Positions 25,881 through 35,200 of a stretch of DNA of 64,000 nucleotides are shown here, in pieces (position 1 is the stretch's first letter; every line of letters begins with the position of its first letter). The DNA is from Pleionea mediterranea (GTDB lineage: Bacteria > Pseudomonadota > Gammaproteobacteria > Enterobacterales > Kangiellaceae): the NCBI RefSeq assembly GCF_003148745.1, contig NZ_QGGU01000002.1, forward strand, positions 186,001-250,000, in the 5' to 3' direction. Below the pieces are notes generated by a model, which saw nothing but the letters and a program-made list of their open reading frames with translations, was not told the origin of the DNA and ran no database searches. A program made the position numbers and the translations under genes.

Positions 25881-27545
25881 CTAGAGTTCTAAATAGGCGC
25901 GTAAACGGGCCAGGTTTTCATCGGCAAACTGATGAATTTTATTGCTTGGCGAATGATGCTGCTCCAGAGTTTGTAGATGAAACTCAATGCTGCACAAAAT
26001 GTCGGCCAATAACTCGAGTGCCTGTTGTGTGGCAGGCTGTTTTAAGAAGTACTGTTCGACGGTGTCGATCAGCTCTTTTACCAGTGGCACCATGTTGTCG
26101 CTGTTGGTTTTTTTAATGTCGTCTACTGCACGGCCCAGCGAAGCTGGCATCGAATGCAGTAATTGAGGATCGTGATCTTGCTGGCTGTAATTTTCCAGTT
26201 GATTGATCACCAGTTGAATTTGCTTGCGGGCATTTTTACAGGCTTCAATTTGTTCCGGTGTTTGCGTTAATCGATTGAGATTGGTTTGATTGCCAGATCG
26301 TTCCACTTTTTGCTGGTTCAACAAGGTTTCTATTTTGGATAATACTTCGCTGGTAAATTGTCGATCTTTATCAGACAAGGGCGCCTGTTTGTTTAACGTC
26401 AGTTCCAGACGTTCGGCGGCTTCCTTAAGCGACATTTCCAAGCTCTCGTATTCCAGCACCGAAAATAAGCTGTGCATCTGTTTCAATTGATGGAACAGTT
26501 GCATCAGTTCATTTGATTTTGCAGCAAAGTCTTCGGCAATCAGATCCGTTTGAAGTTGCAGGATATCATCGAGAATAGTACCAAATAACGATTCGTAATC
26601 GCTTTCTTTTAAGCCTTTCAGCAATAAAAACTCTTGCGTCAGATTGCGCTCGGTTAGCCCGGTATTGGCAAGCTCAAAGTGTTGTCGCAATTGTTCGGTC
26701 AGTTTGTCGTCGGCATCCGACAGGCTCACCAGATAAAGCAGTTCAAAAGCCAGTTGTTCGGCTTTTTCGCGGGCTTTGTAATTGATGTTGTGATCCACCT
26801 GACCCAGCTCACGGATTTGCAGATCCAGCTTGGTCAGATGCTTAATTCGCTCGGGCGTCAACACCAGTCCACCGCTCTGGAAGGCTTCTAAGGCGCCTCG
26901 GGCAATCCACCATAGATTAGGCGCATTAGGGCTGCCGCATTGATTGTCGAGCCGCAACAGGGCGCGAGCGATCATGGACAGGCCGCCTTCGACATTGGTT
27001 TTACGGATCACCTCGATCAACCCCATTTGATACATTTGGCGCAGTCGGCGAGACGCTTTCACCACTTCGTAATCATCGAGCCGCTGTGATTTATTAATAT
27101 CGTCACGAATTTTGCGGTGGTTTGCGCTAAAAAAGCTCGATTCGGCAAAGTGTGGCATCCCGGCAATGGAACGAAGTTCATTGATGGGTGTAAACAGTAG
27201 CTGAGGTAAGTCAAAGGGTTTGCTGCAGATAAAATCAATATAGCGCTCAAGTAATGACAGGCTGTAGATCACCGACTCAAGCCTTTGCTGGTCTTCATCG
27301 TTATAAGGATCGCTAAAGGTCTTTAAAACATTACAGATATCGCGTGTCAGCAGGCTGGCCGCTGGCAGCTCGATAAAAGTAAATACCCGGTTGAGTTGGT
27401 AAACACTGGCCCAGGCCGACTTTCTAGCTGAAGTAGGCTCTATATCCGAGTGGTATTTTTCCAGTGCTTCAATAGCAGTTTTAATCGACTCACGAATGTG
27501 TTCGGCGATTTGTGCAACCGAGGCAATTTGATCCTGATACGGCAT
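25881..27545 (-). CDS. FimL-like protein (ChpA N-terminal homologue)
   Basis: A soluble, almost wholly helical protein of 554 residues. Length and helical pattern resemble Pseudomonas aeruginosa FimL, which is similar to the N-terminal Hpt-like part of the chemotaxis kinase ChpA and affects twitching motility through cAMP and cyclic-di-GMP pathways. The C-terminus (LADILCSIEFHLQTLEQHH) looks like the corresponding ChpA segment. I see no canonical phosphoryl-accepting Hpt histidine motif. Nearby pilU and several cyclic-di-GMP enzymes make a type IV pilus link plausible. The assignment rests on pattern memory, not a search. Confidence 0.6.
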   Translation of the reverse strand: MPYQDQIASVAQIAEHIRESIKTAIEALEKYHSDIEPTSARKSAWASVYQLNRVFTFIELPAASLLTRDICNVLKTFSDPYNDEDQQRLESVIYSLSLLERYIDFICSKPFDLPQLLFTPINELRSIAGMPHFAESSFFSANHRKIRDDINKSQRLDDYEVVKASRRLRQMYQMGLIEVIRKTNVEGGLSMIARALLRLDNQCGSPNAPNLWWIARGALEAFQSGGLVLTPERIKHLTKLDLQIRELGQVDHNINYKAREKAEQLAFELLYLVSLSDADDKLTEQLRQHFELANTGLTERNLTQEFLLLKGLKESDYESLFGTILDDILQLQTDLIAEDFAAKSNELMQLFHQLKQMHSLFSVLEYESLEMSLKEAAERLELTLNKQAPLSDKDRQFTSEVLSKIETLLNQQKVERSGNQTNLNRLTQTPEQIEACKNARKQIQLVINQLENYSQQDHDPQLLHSMPASLGRAVDDIKKTNSDNMVPLVKELIDTVEQYFLKQPATQQALELLADILCSIEFHLQTLEQHHSPSNKIHQFADENLARLRAYLEL

Positions 27546-27994
27546 AAATAAGCCAGTTCCCTATACAAATGAACAAGAAATAGTACCCAATTTTAATTAA
27601 AATTCAAACTGATACCGTTAGTCAGTAGACATTCTGGTTAAATACTCTGTGTTCAGGCTTAAGAGCACTGCTATAGCGCTCTTGAGGTTGTTCGGCTTAG
27701 TGGTTATCAAGCGACGGCATGAATGGTAGAGTAGCGCTCAATTTAATGAGGTTAATTAAGTCATACCAAGTTAAATGACAGAAGACTGAGTAATGGCCGG
27801 ATCGTATATCGATTGTCGCGAAAGATTTGTGCCTCTGCCCGGCCATCATTGGATGTCCAGTTAGAAAAAGAGAATGTCCAGTTAGTAAAAGACTGATTAA
27901 GCTGTGGATTTGGCAGCGCATTCGGTTTAATGTTGAACTGTCCATTAGCCTCTGACGCTATTGGACTAAAAAGTAAACTCGCAATGGTAAAGCC
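27546..27994. other. Gene-poor region between fimL-like and mscS-like genes
   Basis: About 450 bases with no supported gene. It holds an AAGAGC/GCTCTT inverted repeat at about 27660-27681. A 23-codon plus-strand frame (27793-27864) ends PLPGHHWMSS; its last codons are duplicated in tandem just downstream. An 82-codon minus-strand frame (27697-27945) is likely spurious: it has no ribosome site and its LTGHSLFLTGH run is just the DNA repeat translated. The region could be a decayed gene. Confidence 0.4.
27853..27894 (+). repeat. 21-bp tandem duplication carrying a stop codon
   Basis: ATGTCCAGTTAGAAAAAGAGA at 27853 is followed at once by ATGTCCAGTTAGTAAAAGACT. Each unit reads Met-Ser-Ser-stop in the frame of the short 27793 open frame. 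Confidence 0.75.
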
Positions 27995-28846
27995 GTGTAT
28001 TTTTTGAATCAGTTATCGAATCTAATTGTTGAATACAAAGTTATCAGCTCATTGATCCTGATAATGATTGTATTGTTTAACCGTGAGCTGATTATAAAAG
28101 CGCTGCGAAATCGTGCCAAGCGCAAGAAAAAAGACAAACGTTCAACCATCAGTACGCTGCGCAATCTGACCAATTTTTTACTGTTTATTGTTATTTTTCT
28201 TATCTGGTCGGGTGAAATACAGAGCTTTGCCTTGTCCATTGCTGCGTTTATGGTGGCGATTGTTTTAGCAACACGGGAATACATTCAGTGTCTGTTAGGC
28301 TTTATCTATATTTCCAGTACCCGAGCTTTTGCCGTGGGAGACTGGATCCAGATAGACGGTGTGTTTGGTGAAGTGGCCAACAGAGACTGGCTAAAAGTCA
28401 ACTTACTGGAAGTGGATGAACGCGGTTATGCCTATACCGGTAAGTCATTGTCAATTCCAAACAATCAGTTTGTTACCCACGCGGTTAAAAACTTAAATTA
28501 TCTGCGACGTTACGCCAACCACTCATTCAGTGTGACTTTGCCACCGAAACTGAATGTGTTTTTATTCAAAGATAAAATTCTCGAAAAAGCGAATGAATAC
28601 TGTGAGCCATTTAATGAAGTTGCCCATCGTTACAGTGTATTAATTGAAAAACGACTTGAGGTGACCATCAGTGGACCAGAGCCCGACTTACAGATAGCAA
28701 CCAATGAATATGGTAATTTAGTGGTGTCGATCACTATATTTTGCCCAACGGAACTGGCGATAGAAATAGAGCAAAAGTTGACGAAAGATTTGATGGAATG
28801 CTGGTACACTGCAGAAAAACAGATAAGCCCTCCGGTGGCGCCTTAA
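27995..28846 (+). CDS. MscS-family mechanosensitive channel protein
   Basis: A small-conductance mechanosensitive channel relative of 283 residues. Three membrane segments occupy about residues 14-29, 55-72 and 76-97; the last, with ATREYIQCLLGFIYI, is the pore-like helix. The beta domain follows (FAVGDWIQIDGVFGEV, a clear MscS motif, then SIPNNQFVTHAVKN). It starts with GTG at 27995; the ATG at 27984 is out of frame. No strong ribosome site is visible. It probably opens on osmotic downshock. Confidence 0.87.
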   Translation: MYFLNQLSNLIVEYKVISSLILIMIVLFNRELIIKALRNRAKRKKKDKRSTISTLRNLTNFLLFIVIFLIWSGEIQSFALSIAAFMVAIVLATREYIQCLLGFIYISSTRAFAVGDWIQIDGVFGEVANRDWLKVNLLEVDERGYAYTGKSLSIPNNQFVTHAVKNLNYLRRYANHSFSVTLPPKLNVFLFKDKILEKANEYCEPFNEVAHRYSVLIEKRLEVTISGPEPDLQIATNEYGNLVVSITIFCPTELAIEIEQKLTKDLMECWYTAEKQISPPVAP

Positions 28847-28862
28847 CTTAGCTCAAAAAACT

Positions 28863-30644
28863 TTAGACGTGAGCAATTTGAGTTTGATCGCGTCCCAGTT
28901 TTTTTGAGCGGTACAGTGCCTGATCGGTACGCTCCAGAATAATATTTTGCGGTTCTTCCTGAGCACTCGATACACCAATACTTACGGTGCATCTGACTGA
29001 CTTGCCATTAACATGAAAAGTTGATTTTGAAAAGGCAACACGAATGCGTTCCGCAATATTAAACGCGACTTTCACATCATCGTTTTGAATAATTAGAGCA
29101 AATTCTTCGCCACCAATTCTTGCGGCCAAATCATTTTCACGAACCGTTTCATTTAGGATATCCGCTAGATTACGAATGACTTTATCGCCAGCCGGATGAC
29201 CATAGGCATCATTAAATTGTTTAAAGTGATCGATATCCAATAAGACCAGACTGTAATGCAGATTTTTAGTGTGTAACTTTGCTAATTGCTCATCGAATGC
29301 CCGTCGGTTTGCCAGCCGAGTTAAACCATCGGTCATACTGATTTTTTTATAATGGCTTTCACTCACTTGTAATTGAGAACTTTGCTCTCTGAGTAGTTTG
29401 ATGCGATAACCCAGTGCCAATGATAAAAGGATACTTTCCAGTGCTGCACCAATTAAAAGAGGTAATTCGACGGCTAGATTAAGAGTGACAAGACCTAGCC
29501 AGTAAAGCACCCATAAGAATCCACCAACAATGTAAACCGACCAGGCGTAGACAAAAATTTTGGCGGACAGACTGCCGTGATACCAGGCAATTATTGCCAG
29601 TGTCATGGCTATTAGGGGCGTTGGTCCGGCAATTAACAATGCAATATTCAAACTGAGGTTGCTTGGTAATACAAATGTTAGCAACGTTGCAACACCAAAC
29701 AAGTACAGAAATATTCGAATATAACGGGAGAGTTTTGGTACATATTGAGGAAAGTTTATAAAGTAATATAGGAACACAGTCGCGATAAAAGCACTTAACA
29801 TTGCAAAAATATTGAGAGCAGAATTGACAATGTCCCAGTTAAAGTTACCAAAAAGGCGAGCGTGACCGTGTGCAAAAAATTGGTAAATTAATGATGTAAC
29901 AATTGCGCCTGAATAAAGATAATAGAGCTTGTCATTTAAAAAACTTCCGATAACAAGGTTGTATAATGCCATGACCAGTAAAATGCCGTAGCCGATGGCA
30001 AAAATTATATCGACCTGAGTATTATGGCTTTGAAAGTCAGCATTTTCTTTTACGTTCACTTGTAAATGCAGTCGATTACTGGCTTCTACCCGAAGGTAAA
30101 TCGGTTGCTGTTTTAGTTCATTGAGCAGTGGAAAGCTGATAAATCGTGAGGGAGCGTATTTCGCATTGGAACCATATACTGCATCACTATTTATGGAACG
30201 CCAAATGCCATTAGGCAGTTGATAATAAAGCGTGGCATCACTGACACCACTGGAGGCAAGTTCCAGCCAAATGGGTGTGGTACGAGATTGCATAACATCC
30301 GAAAATGAAACTTTTAACCAGGCGACTTTTGGCAGCTCGCCAAACCAGAACCCATCATGGAACATATGTTCTCGTACCCATCCATTGCCAGAGGGTTGCC
30401 AGTTTTGGCTCCGACGAATCTCTGGAAAACGAGTAGCGGCAGCCACAGGAAACTGGTACGACAAAGAATAGGTGGCAGATCCATTCTCACTGATTTGATG
30501 CGAAACAGTATTTTTAACTAATGCAGAACTTATAGCTGTGCCAGATATTTGAAGCGAAGTGGAACCTGCCCCAAAACAGGGATTCAATAGTAGAACGCAA
30601 AGAGAGAGCAGCCAGGAAGATATAAATACTTTTTTGTCTGGCAT
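28863..30644 (-). CDS. Diguanylate cyclase with 7TMR-DISM sensor
   Basis: A 593-residue membrane sensor that makes cyclic-di-GMP. A signal sequence (WLLSLCVLLLNPCFG) leads into a periplasmic beta-rich 7TMR-DISMED2-type domain (about residues 30-195), seven membrane helices (about 205-410), a short coil, and a GGDEF domain. The active site is GGEEF at about residue 508, and the inhibitory I-site RxxD (REND) sits five residues before it, so product feedback is expected. The extracellular domain probably binds a carbohydrate-like ligand, by family analogy. It is the first of four linked signalling genes. Confidence 0.9.
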   Translation of the reverse strand: MPDKKVFISSWLLSLCVLLLNPCFGAGSTSLQISGTAISSALVKNTVSHQISENGSATYSLSYQFPVAAATRFPEIRRSQNWQPSGNGWVREHMFHDGFWFGELPKVAWLKVSFSDVMQSRTTPIWLELASSGVSDATLYYQLPNGIWRSINSDAVYGSNAKYAPSRFISFPLLNELKQQPIYLRVEASNRLHLQVNVKENADFQSHNTQVDIIFAIGYGILLVMALYNLVIGSFLNDKLYYLYSGAIVTSLIYQFFAHGHARLFGNFNWDIVNSALNIFAMLSAFIATVFLYYFINFPQYVPKLSRYIRIFLYLFGVATLLTFVLPSNLSLNIALLIAGPTPLIAMTLAIIAWYHGSLSAKIFVYAWSVYIVGGFLWVLYWLGLVTLNLAVELPLLIGAALESILLSLALGYRIKLLREQSSQLQVSESHYKKISMTDGLTRLANRRAFDEQLAKLHTKNLHYSLVLLDIDHFKQFNDAYGHPAGDKVIRNLADILNETVRENDLAARIGGEEFALIIQNDDVKVAFNIAERIRVAFSKSTFHVNGKSVRCTVSIGVSSAQEEPQNIILERTDQALYRSKKLGRDQTQIAHV

Positions 30645-30715
30645 TCAACAACCAACAATAAACAAAACCTGTTTCAAGTTTAGCAGTTCATGGTCAGTTT
30701 GCTGGAATTCTTTAT

Positions 30716-31654
30716 TTATTGAGGAATATCGTTAAATTTGATGACCCGATTACGGCCTGTTTCTTTGGCGTGATAAAGGGACTTATCAGATTTCGCGATA
30801 AGGGACTCGAGATTATCGTTATGGTATTCAGTAACGCCCAGGCTAATGGTGATGCCATTTTCCACACCGGTTGCCCGCCAGGATTTACGTTCAACGCTTG
30901 AACGAATCCGCTCTGCCATGGCATAAGCTTCTTCAACTGAGACTTCTGGCAATAAGATAAAGAACTCTTCGCCACCGACCCGCCCAACGATATCCGCTTT
31001 ACGAACCTGATCTTTTATCAGTTTTGATAGCTTTGTGAGTACTTTATCGCCCGTGGGGTGCCCGTAGGTATCGTTCACCTCTTTGAAGTGGTCTATATCG
31101 AGCATTATGGCGCTGAGTGTGGTTTGGTAACGTTGTGCTTTTTCGATGGCTTGAGAGGCCAGCTGATAGGTATGGTGTCGGTTAAATAGCTGGGTTAGAT
31201 CGTCAATGGTGGCTTTTTCATACAACTGTTGTTCTTTACTCTTTCTCTCGGATAAATCACGTTCTATAAAAAGGTAGTGAGTGACGTGATCATCATCGCC
31301 GTATAAAGGCACCATTTTTAAATCTATCCAGTATTTTTTTCCCTGCTTATCGTAGTTAATGATTTCGGCGTCGATGGGCCAGCCATTGCTGAGCGCTTCT
31401 CTTATTTTAAAGCGGGTTTCTTCATTGGTGTCTTCACCTTGAAGCATTCGCGGGCTTTTTCCTATCACTTCGTCCCGCTCGTAACCAAAGTGTTGGATAA
31501 ACGCTTCATTGACGTAAATAATGCGATTATTACCCGGGTCATCGCTATTCACCTCGGTGATCATAATGATATCGAGAGCGTTATCCACTGCCTGTTTAAA
31601 TATGTTTTGCGGTAAGTCCAGTGTTTCAGGCATTTGAGATTTCATATTATTCAT
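30716..31654 (-). CDS. PAS-GGDEF diguanylate cyclase
   Basis: A cytoplasmic 312-residue protein with a PAS domain at about residues 16-135 and a GGDEF domain at about 140-310. The cyclase site is GGEEF and the I-site RKAD precedes it by five residues, so it should be active and feedback-controlled. In the PAS domain, GKSPRMLQG stands where LOV photoreceptors have GRNCRFLQG; the flavin-binding Cys is missing, so it is not a LOV sensor. AAAAAGG lies eight bases before the ATG. The PAS domain closely resembles the neighbouring lone PAS protein. Confidence 0.9.
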   Translation of the reverse strand: MNNMKSQMPETLDLPQNIFKQAVDNALDIIMITEVNSDDPGNNRIIYVNEAFIQHFGYERDEVIGKSPRMLQGEDTNEETRFKIREALSNGWPIDAEIINYDKQGKKYWIDLKMVPLYGDDDHVTHYLFIERDLSERKSKEQQLYEKATIDDLTQLFNRHHTYQLASQAIEKAQRYQTTLSAIMLDIDHFKEVNDTYGHPTGDKVLTKLSKLIKDQVRKADIVGRVGGEEFFILLPEVSVEEAYAMAERIRSSVERKSWRATGVENGITISLGVTEYHNDNLESLIAKSDKSLYHAKETGRNRVIKFNDIPQ

Positions 31655-31744
31655 ACGAGAACCTTTTTATACGACCACCTGCCGATTATGGAGCGGAATT
31701 GGACCCAATAATGCGTATTCCGCGCAGACGCTTTGTTAGAGAAA

Positions 31745-32131
31745 TTACAAGTTTTCGGAAATTACCCGTTCAGTGGCAAAAAAGTGCGTCACCTGACCCG
31801 AGTCATCTTCCAGTGGAACAATATTGATATCGAGCCAAAGTGGATTACCCGATTTTGTGTAATTTAAAATGGTTGAGGTGAGGGGCTTTTTTTGCTTAAG
31901 AGATACTCGTATTTCCATTCGAGTCATTTTATCGGTTTGCTCGCCTTGCAGCATGCGCGGCGTTTTGCCAATCATTTCATCTTTGCTAAAACCAAAGGTG
32001 TCGCAAAAGGCCTGATTGACATAAACAATAGTTGAGCCGCCAACGTCTTCAAAGTTAGCTTCCATAATTAGAACAATATCGAGAGATTTTTCGATGGATT
32101 GCTTGAATAATTCGAGTGACAACTGGCTCAT
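31745..32131 (-). CDS. Stand-alone PAS-domain protein
   Basis: A single PAS domain of about 128 residues from the ATG at 32131; an ATG at 32167 adds 12 residues without a ribosome site. It shares its pattern with the PAS domain of the adjacent cyclase: YVNQAFCDTFGFS, IGKTPRMLQGEQT and WLDINIVPL. It has no output domain and ends VISENL, just where the linker to an effector would begin. Either it acts in trans or it is what remains of a duplicated PAS-cyclase gene. Nothing else of a cyclase is left between it and the next gene. Confidence 0.75.
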   Translation of the reverse strand: MSQLSLELFKQSIEKSLDIVLIMEANFEDVGGSTIVYVNQAFCDTFGFSKDEMIGKTPRMLQGEQTDKMTRMEIRVSLKQKKPLTSTILNYTKSGNPLWLDINIVPLEDDSGQVTHFFATERVISENL

Positions 32132-32448
32132 AATAGCAACTTCAGCACTGACAACACTAACGCTCATAATGTATAGGCAAGTGCGTTATTGTCAAGGCGC
32201 TAATATGAAACTTCGACCTGGTTCACATAAAGACTTATAGAAAGAGTTTGTGAAATATATTTTGGACAGTCAAAAAGACAAAAATATAGATGATTTTATA
32301 GCAGCAAGTTCTGTAGCACTTGTTTAGACTGATTTCTTCTCAATTTTTCCTCTATTAAACCGTTCGCTTGTAAGAGTCTGAAAAAGCTTTGTTATTCTGG
32401 CGTATTGTATTAAGTTTAAAGTAATAATTATTTGAGATATGGGGTTTT
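32132..32448. promoter_or_regulatory. Divergent intergenic region
   Basis: This AT-rich stretch lies between the minus-strand PAS gene and the plus-strand GGDEF-EAL gene and must hold promoters for both. I could not find hexamers good enough to mark. No coding frame or repeat of note is present. Confidence 0.3.
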
Positions 32449-35034
32449 GTGCGACGAATTGTCACCCTGATTGGGATATTTATCGGCTCAATGAGCTTTG
32501 CTGCCAATGAACCAAAAGTAGTTCGGTTTGGCGGCTCGCCCATGCCTCCTCTGGTTCAGCCCAGCACCAGTGGGCAGTTGGAAGGGGTGATACCACCACT
32601 TATTGCAAAAATTGCCGAGCAACATAATTGGCAAGTGGAGTGGATCATGGACAACTGGTCGATGCAGCTCGACCGACTTCGTCAGCAAAAAATCGATGTG
32701 ATGACCGGTATTGGCTATTCCGATGCGCGAGGGCGTGAATTTGATTTCTCCGAACAGAGTGTCCTGAATGTTTGGGGGCAGCTGTACACACAACCGAATA
32801 TCTCCGCAAAAAACTTTCTCGATCTGGATCAGCGAAAAATCGCAGTGCTACGAAATGGTATTTCCGGTATTCGATTTGCCGAGTTATGCCGAAAGTTTGG
32901 CGTTGATTGCATTATCAAACCGATGAATTCTTACGATGATGTGTTTCGTGCCATTGACGATAAAAAAGTAGCCGCTGGCGTGGTAAACAGCCTTTATGGT
33001 TATGTCTATGAAAATCAATATAATGTGGCGCGATCGGATGTAATGTTTAATCCTTTTCCGGTGTTGTTTGCAACTAAAAAAGGACAAAATAAGGAATTGT
33101 TAAACGCCATCGATCAAACCTTATCGGAATGGAAAAAAGACAATAATTCGGTTTATTATAGTATTACCGATCAATGGGTGAATCGACAGACCAGTACCGA
33201 ATTTCCTCAGTGGCTTACATACACTTTAGTCGCACTGGGTACCATATTATTAGTTACCCTGTTAATGATATTTTTACTGCGACGAGAAGTGCAACGGCGA
33301 ACTCAGGAATTATCTTTGAGCGAAGCGCAATTAAAACAAATTATCAATCTGGTGCCTCATGCCATTTTTGCAACGGATGCAACCGGAAAAGTTATACTGG
33401 CTAATTTAGCCACTACCCGGGTATTCAATTTAACCACTCAAGAACTTAGGCAAAGTACCCGTGCGCAATTAATGCATCAGCAACCTTATCTGGAAGGACT
33501 GCTTGGTGATGATGAAAAAGTGATGGGGCGCCAGGTAGGAAATGTTAACCAGGAAGTGGAAGTCTGCAAAAAGTTTGGCGACTCACGGTTTTTTCAGTTG
33601 GCCAAAGTTCCCTTTGTTAGAAAGAAAAGTCATATCCCAGCAGTCGTGAGTGTAGCGGTTGATATCACCGAACAGAAACTTACTACCGAACGTATTGAGC
33701 ACCTGGCAAAACACGATGAACTGACCGATTTGCCTAATCGCAGTTTATTAATGGACCGATTAGCTCAAGCCATGGCACTGTCGAAGCGACATCATCGAAT
33801 TGGTGCTGTGGTGTTTGTGGATCTGGATCTGTTTAAAAATGTAAACGACACACTGGGGCACTCTGTGGGCGATGTTTTATTGCAGGTGACTGCAGCCAGA
33901 ATACGTAAACATTGTCGTGAGTCTGATACCGTGGCGCGTTTTGGTGGCGACGAATACGTGGTGCTTCTTAGTGAGTTGGGTGAGACATTTGAAGAAGCAA
34001 AAACTAATGCACTACTAATCGCTCGAAAAATTCGCAAAGAGGTGATCAAAGAAACCATTATTGGTCGACATGAAATTTCTATTTCTATCAGTCAGGGTAT
34101 TGTCTTTTTTCCGTATGATGCAGAAGAAGGTGATGAAGCCATTAAACGGGCCGACTTGGCGATGTATCATGCAAAAAGTATGGGGCGAAATAAAATTGTT
34201 ATATTCCATCAGAGTATGGAAGAAAGCATAAAGCGAAAAGAAAAACTTAAAGTTGAATTGCGGCAGGCCATTAATCAAAAGGATTTATTTTTGGTTTATC
34301 AGCCACAGTTTGATACCCGCACCAACAGTTTTCGGGGATGTGAAGCATTGGTTCGTTGGGATCATCGGCAGGAACATATCATCTTTCCGTTGGAGTTTAT
34401 TCCCATTGCAGAAGAATCCGGCAGTATTATTGATCTTGGTGAATATGTATTAAATGAAGCCTGTGAGCAGGCCATGCAATGGCGTGATCAGTTTAAGCAA
34501 GATTTTTACGTCACCATTAATTTATCAGCAAAACAAATAGCCCATAAATCTCTGATTCCATACATCGATAAAATGATAAAGCGAACTGGTATTCCAGTGG
34601 AGTTGATTGAGCTTGAAGTGACCGAAAGCATGTTGATGATGGATATGGATCGCGCTGTAGAAGTATTGAGTATTTTAAAAGCTAAAGGCATTAAAATTTC
34701 ACTGGATGATTTTGGTACCGGGTATTCATCTTTGTCCTACTTGAAAAAACTGCCACTCGATAAACTGAAAATTGATAAATCCTTTGTTAATGATATTCCC
34801 GGCGATAAAGACAGTGAAGCGATAGCTAAAACCATTATTAGTATGGCCAACCAACTGGGACTTGAAGTGGTTGCCGAAGGAATAGAAAATGCTCGTCAGG
34901 TTAAGTTTTTTACCGAACATGGTTGTTATCTGTTCCAGGGGCATTATTTCTCACCACCTTGCCGTGCAAAAGAACTAATCAAACAGTTTGACAATATCAT
35001 TCCTTTTGACAAAAGCAGTCTGCTGTCTTCTTAA
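32449..35034 (+). CDS. Periplasmic-sensor PAS-GGDEF-EAL protein
   Basis: An 861-residue transmembrane regulator of cyclic-di-GMP. A signal peptide (LIGIFIGSMSFAA) is followed by a solute-binding family 3 domain (about 22-245), a membrane helix (about 255-276), a PAS domain (about 290-410), GGDEF (about 420-590) and EAL (about 605-850). The cyclase motif is GGDEY with an I-site RESD. The EAL half keeps EALVRW, DDFGTGYSS and EGIE, so phosphodiesterase activity is likely. The periplasmic domain suggests sensing an amino acid or similar small ligand. The start is GTG. Confidence 0.92.
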   Translation: MRRIVTLIGIFIGSMSFAANEPKVVRFGGSPMPPLVQPSTSGQLEGVIPPLIAKIAEQHNWQVEWIMDNWSMQLDRLRQQKIDVMTGIGYSDARGREFDFSEQSVLNVWGQLYTQPNISAKNFLDLDQRKIAVLRNGISGIRFAELCRKFGVDCIIKPMNSYDDVFRAIDDKKVAAGVVNSLYGYVYENQYNVARSDVMFNPFPVLFATKKGQNKELLNAIDQTLSEWKKDNNSVYYSITDQWVNRQTSTEFPQWLTYTLVALGTILLVTLLMIFLLRREVQRRTQELSLSEAQLKQIINLVPHAIFATDATGKVILANLATTRVFNLTTQELRQSTRAQLMHQQPYLEGLLGDDEKVMGRQVGNVNQEVEVCKKFGDSRFFQLAKVPFVRKKSHIPAVVSVAVDITEQKLTTERIEHLAKHDELTDLPNRSLLMDRLAQAMALSKRHHRIGAVVFVDLDLFKNVNDTLGHSVGDVLLQVTAARIRKHCRESDTVARFGGDEYVVLLSELGETFEEAKTNALLIARKIRKEVIKETIIGRHEISISISQGIVFFPYDAEEGDEAIKRADLAMYHAKSMGRNKIVIFHQSMEESIKRKEKLKVELRQAINQKDLFLVYQPQFDTRTNSFRGCEALVRWDHRQEHIIFPLEFIPIAEESGSIIDLGEYVLNEACEQAMQWRDQFKQDFYVTINLSAKQIAHKSLIPYIDKMIKRTGIPVELIELEVTESMLMMDMDRAVEVLSILKAKGIKISLDDFGTGYSSLSYLKKLPLDKLKIDKSFVNDIPGDKDSEAIAKTIISMANQLGLEVVAEGIENARQVKFFTEHGCYLFQGHYFSPPCRAKELIKQFDNIIPFDKSSLLSS

Positions 35035-35046
35035 ATATGATCCTCT

Positions 35047-35116
35047 GAATATTATTTTCCGAATAGTAATTGTTGAGTATTTATCTTCGAATATTAATCT
35101 CCGAAAATAGATAAAT
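35047..35116 (+). repeat. 14-bp degenerate tandem repeat, five units, after the GGDEF-EAL gene
   Basis: Units begin at 35047, 35061, 35075, 35089 and 35103. Each opens with GAATA or a one- or two-base variant and keeps an exact 14-base period. The array starts 13 bases after the stop codon. There is no intrinsic terminator here. Confidence 0.65.
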
Positions 35117-35200
35117 GATCACCCTATTAAGTTTGCGGCTGGAAAAATCACGTTAAGTCTTGCACAATGCCTATCATTGTAAATCTACCAAAGAGTTAAT

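Noticed and set aside
27697-27945. 82-codon minus-strand frame
   Set aside because: Contains the 21-bp tandem repeat (LTGHSLFLTGH), has no ribosome site and no recognisable family.
30716-32131. LOV photoreceptor domains in the two PAS proteins
   Set aside because: The MLQG segment resembles LOV, but the flavin-binding Cys is replaced by Pro/Arg (SPRML, TPRML), so no photoadduct can form.
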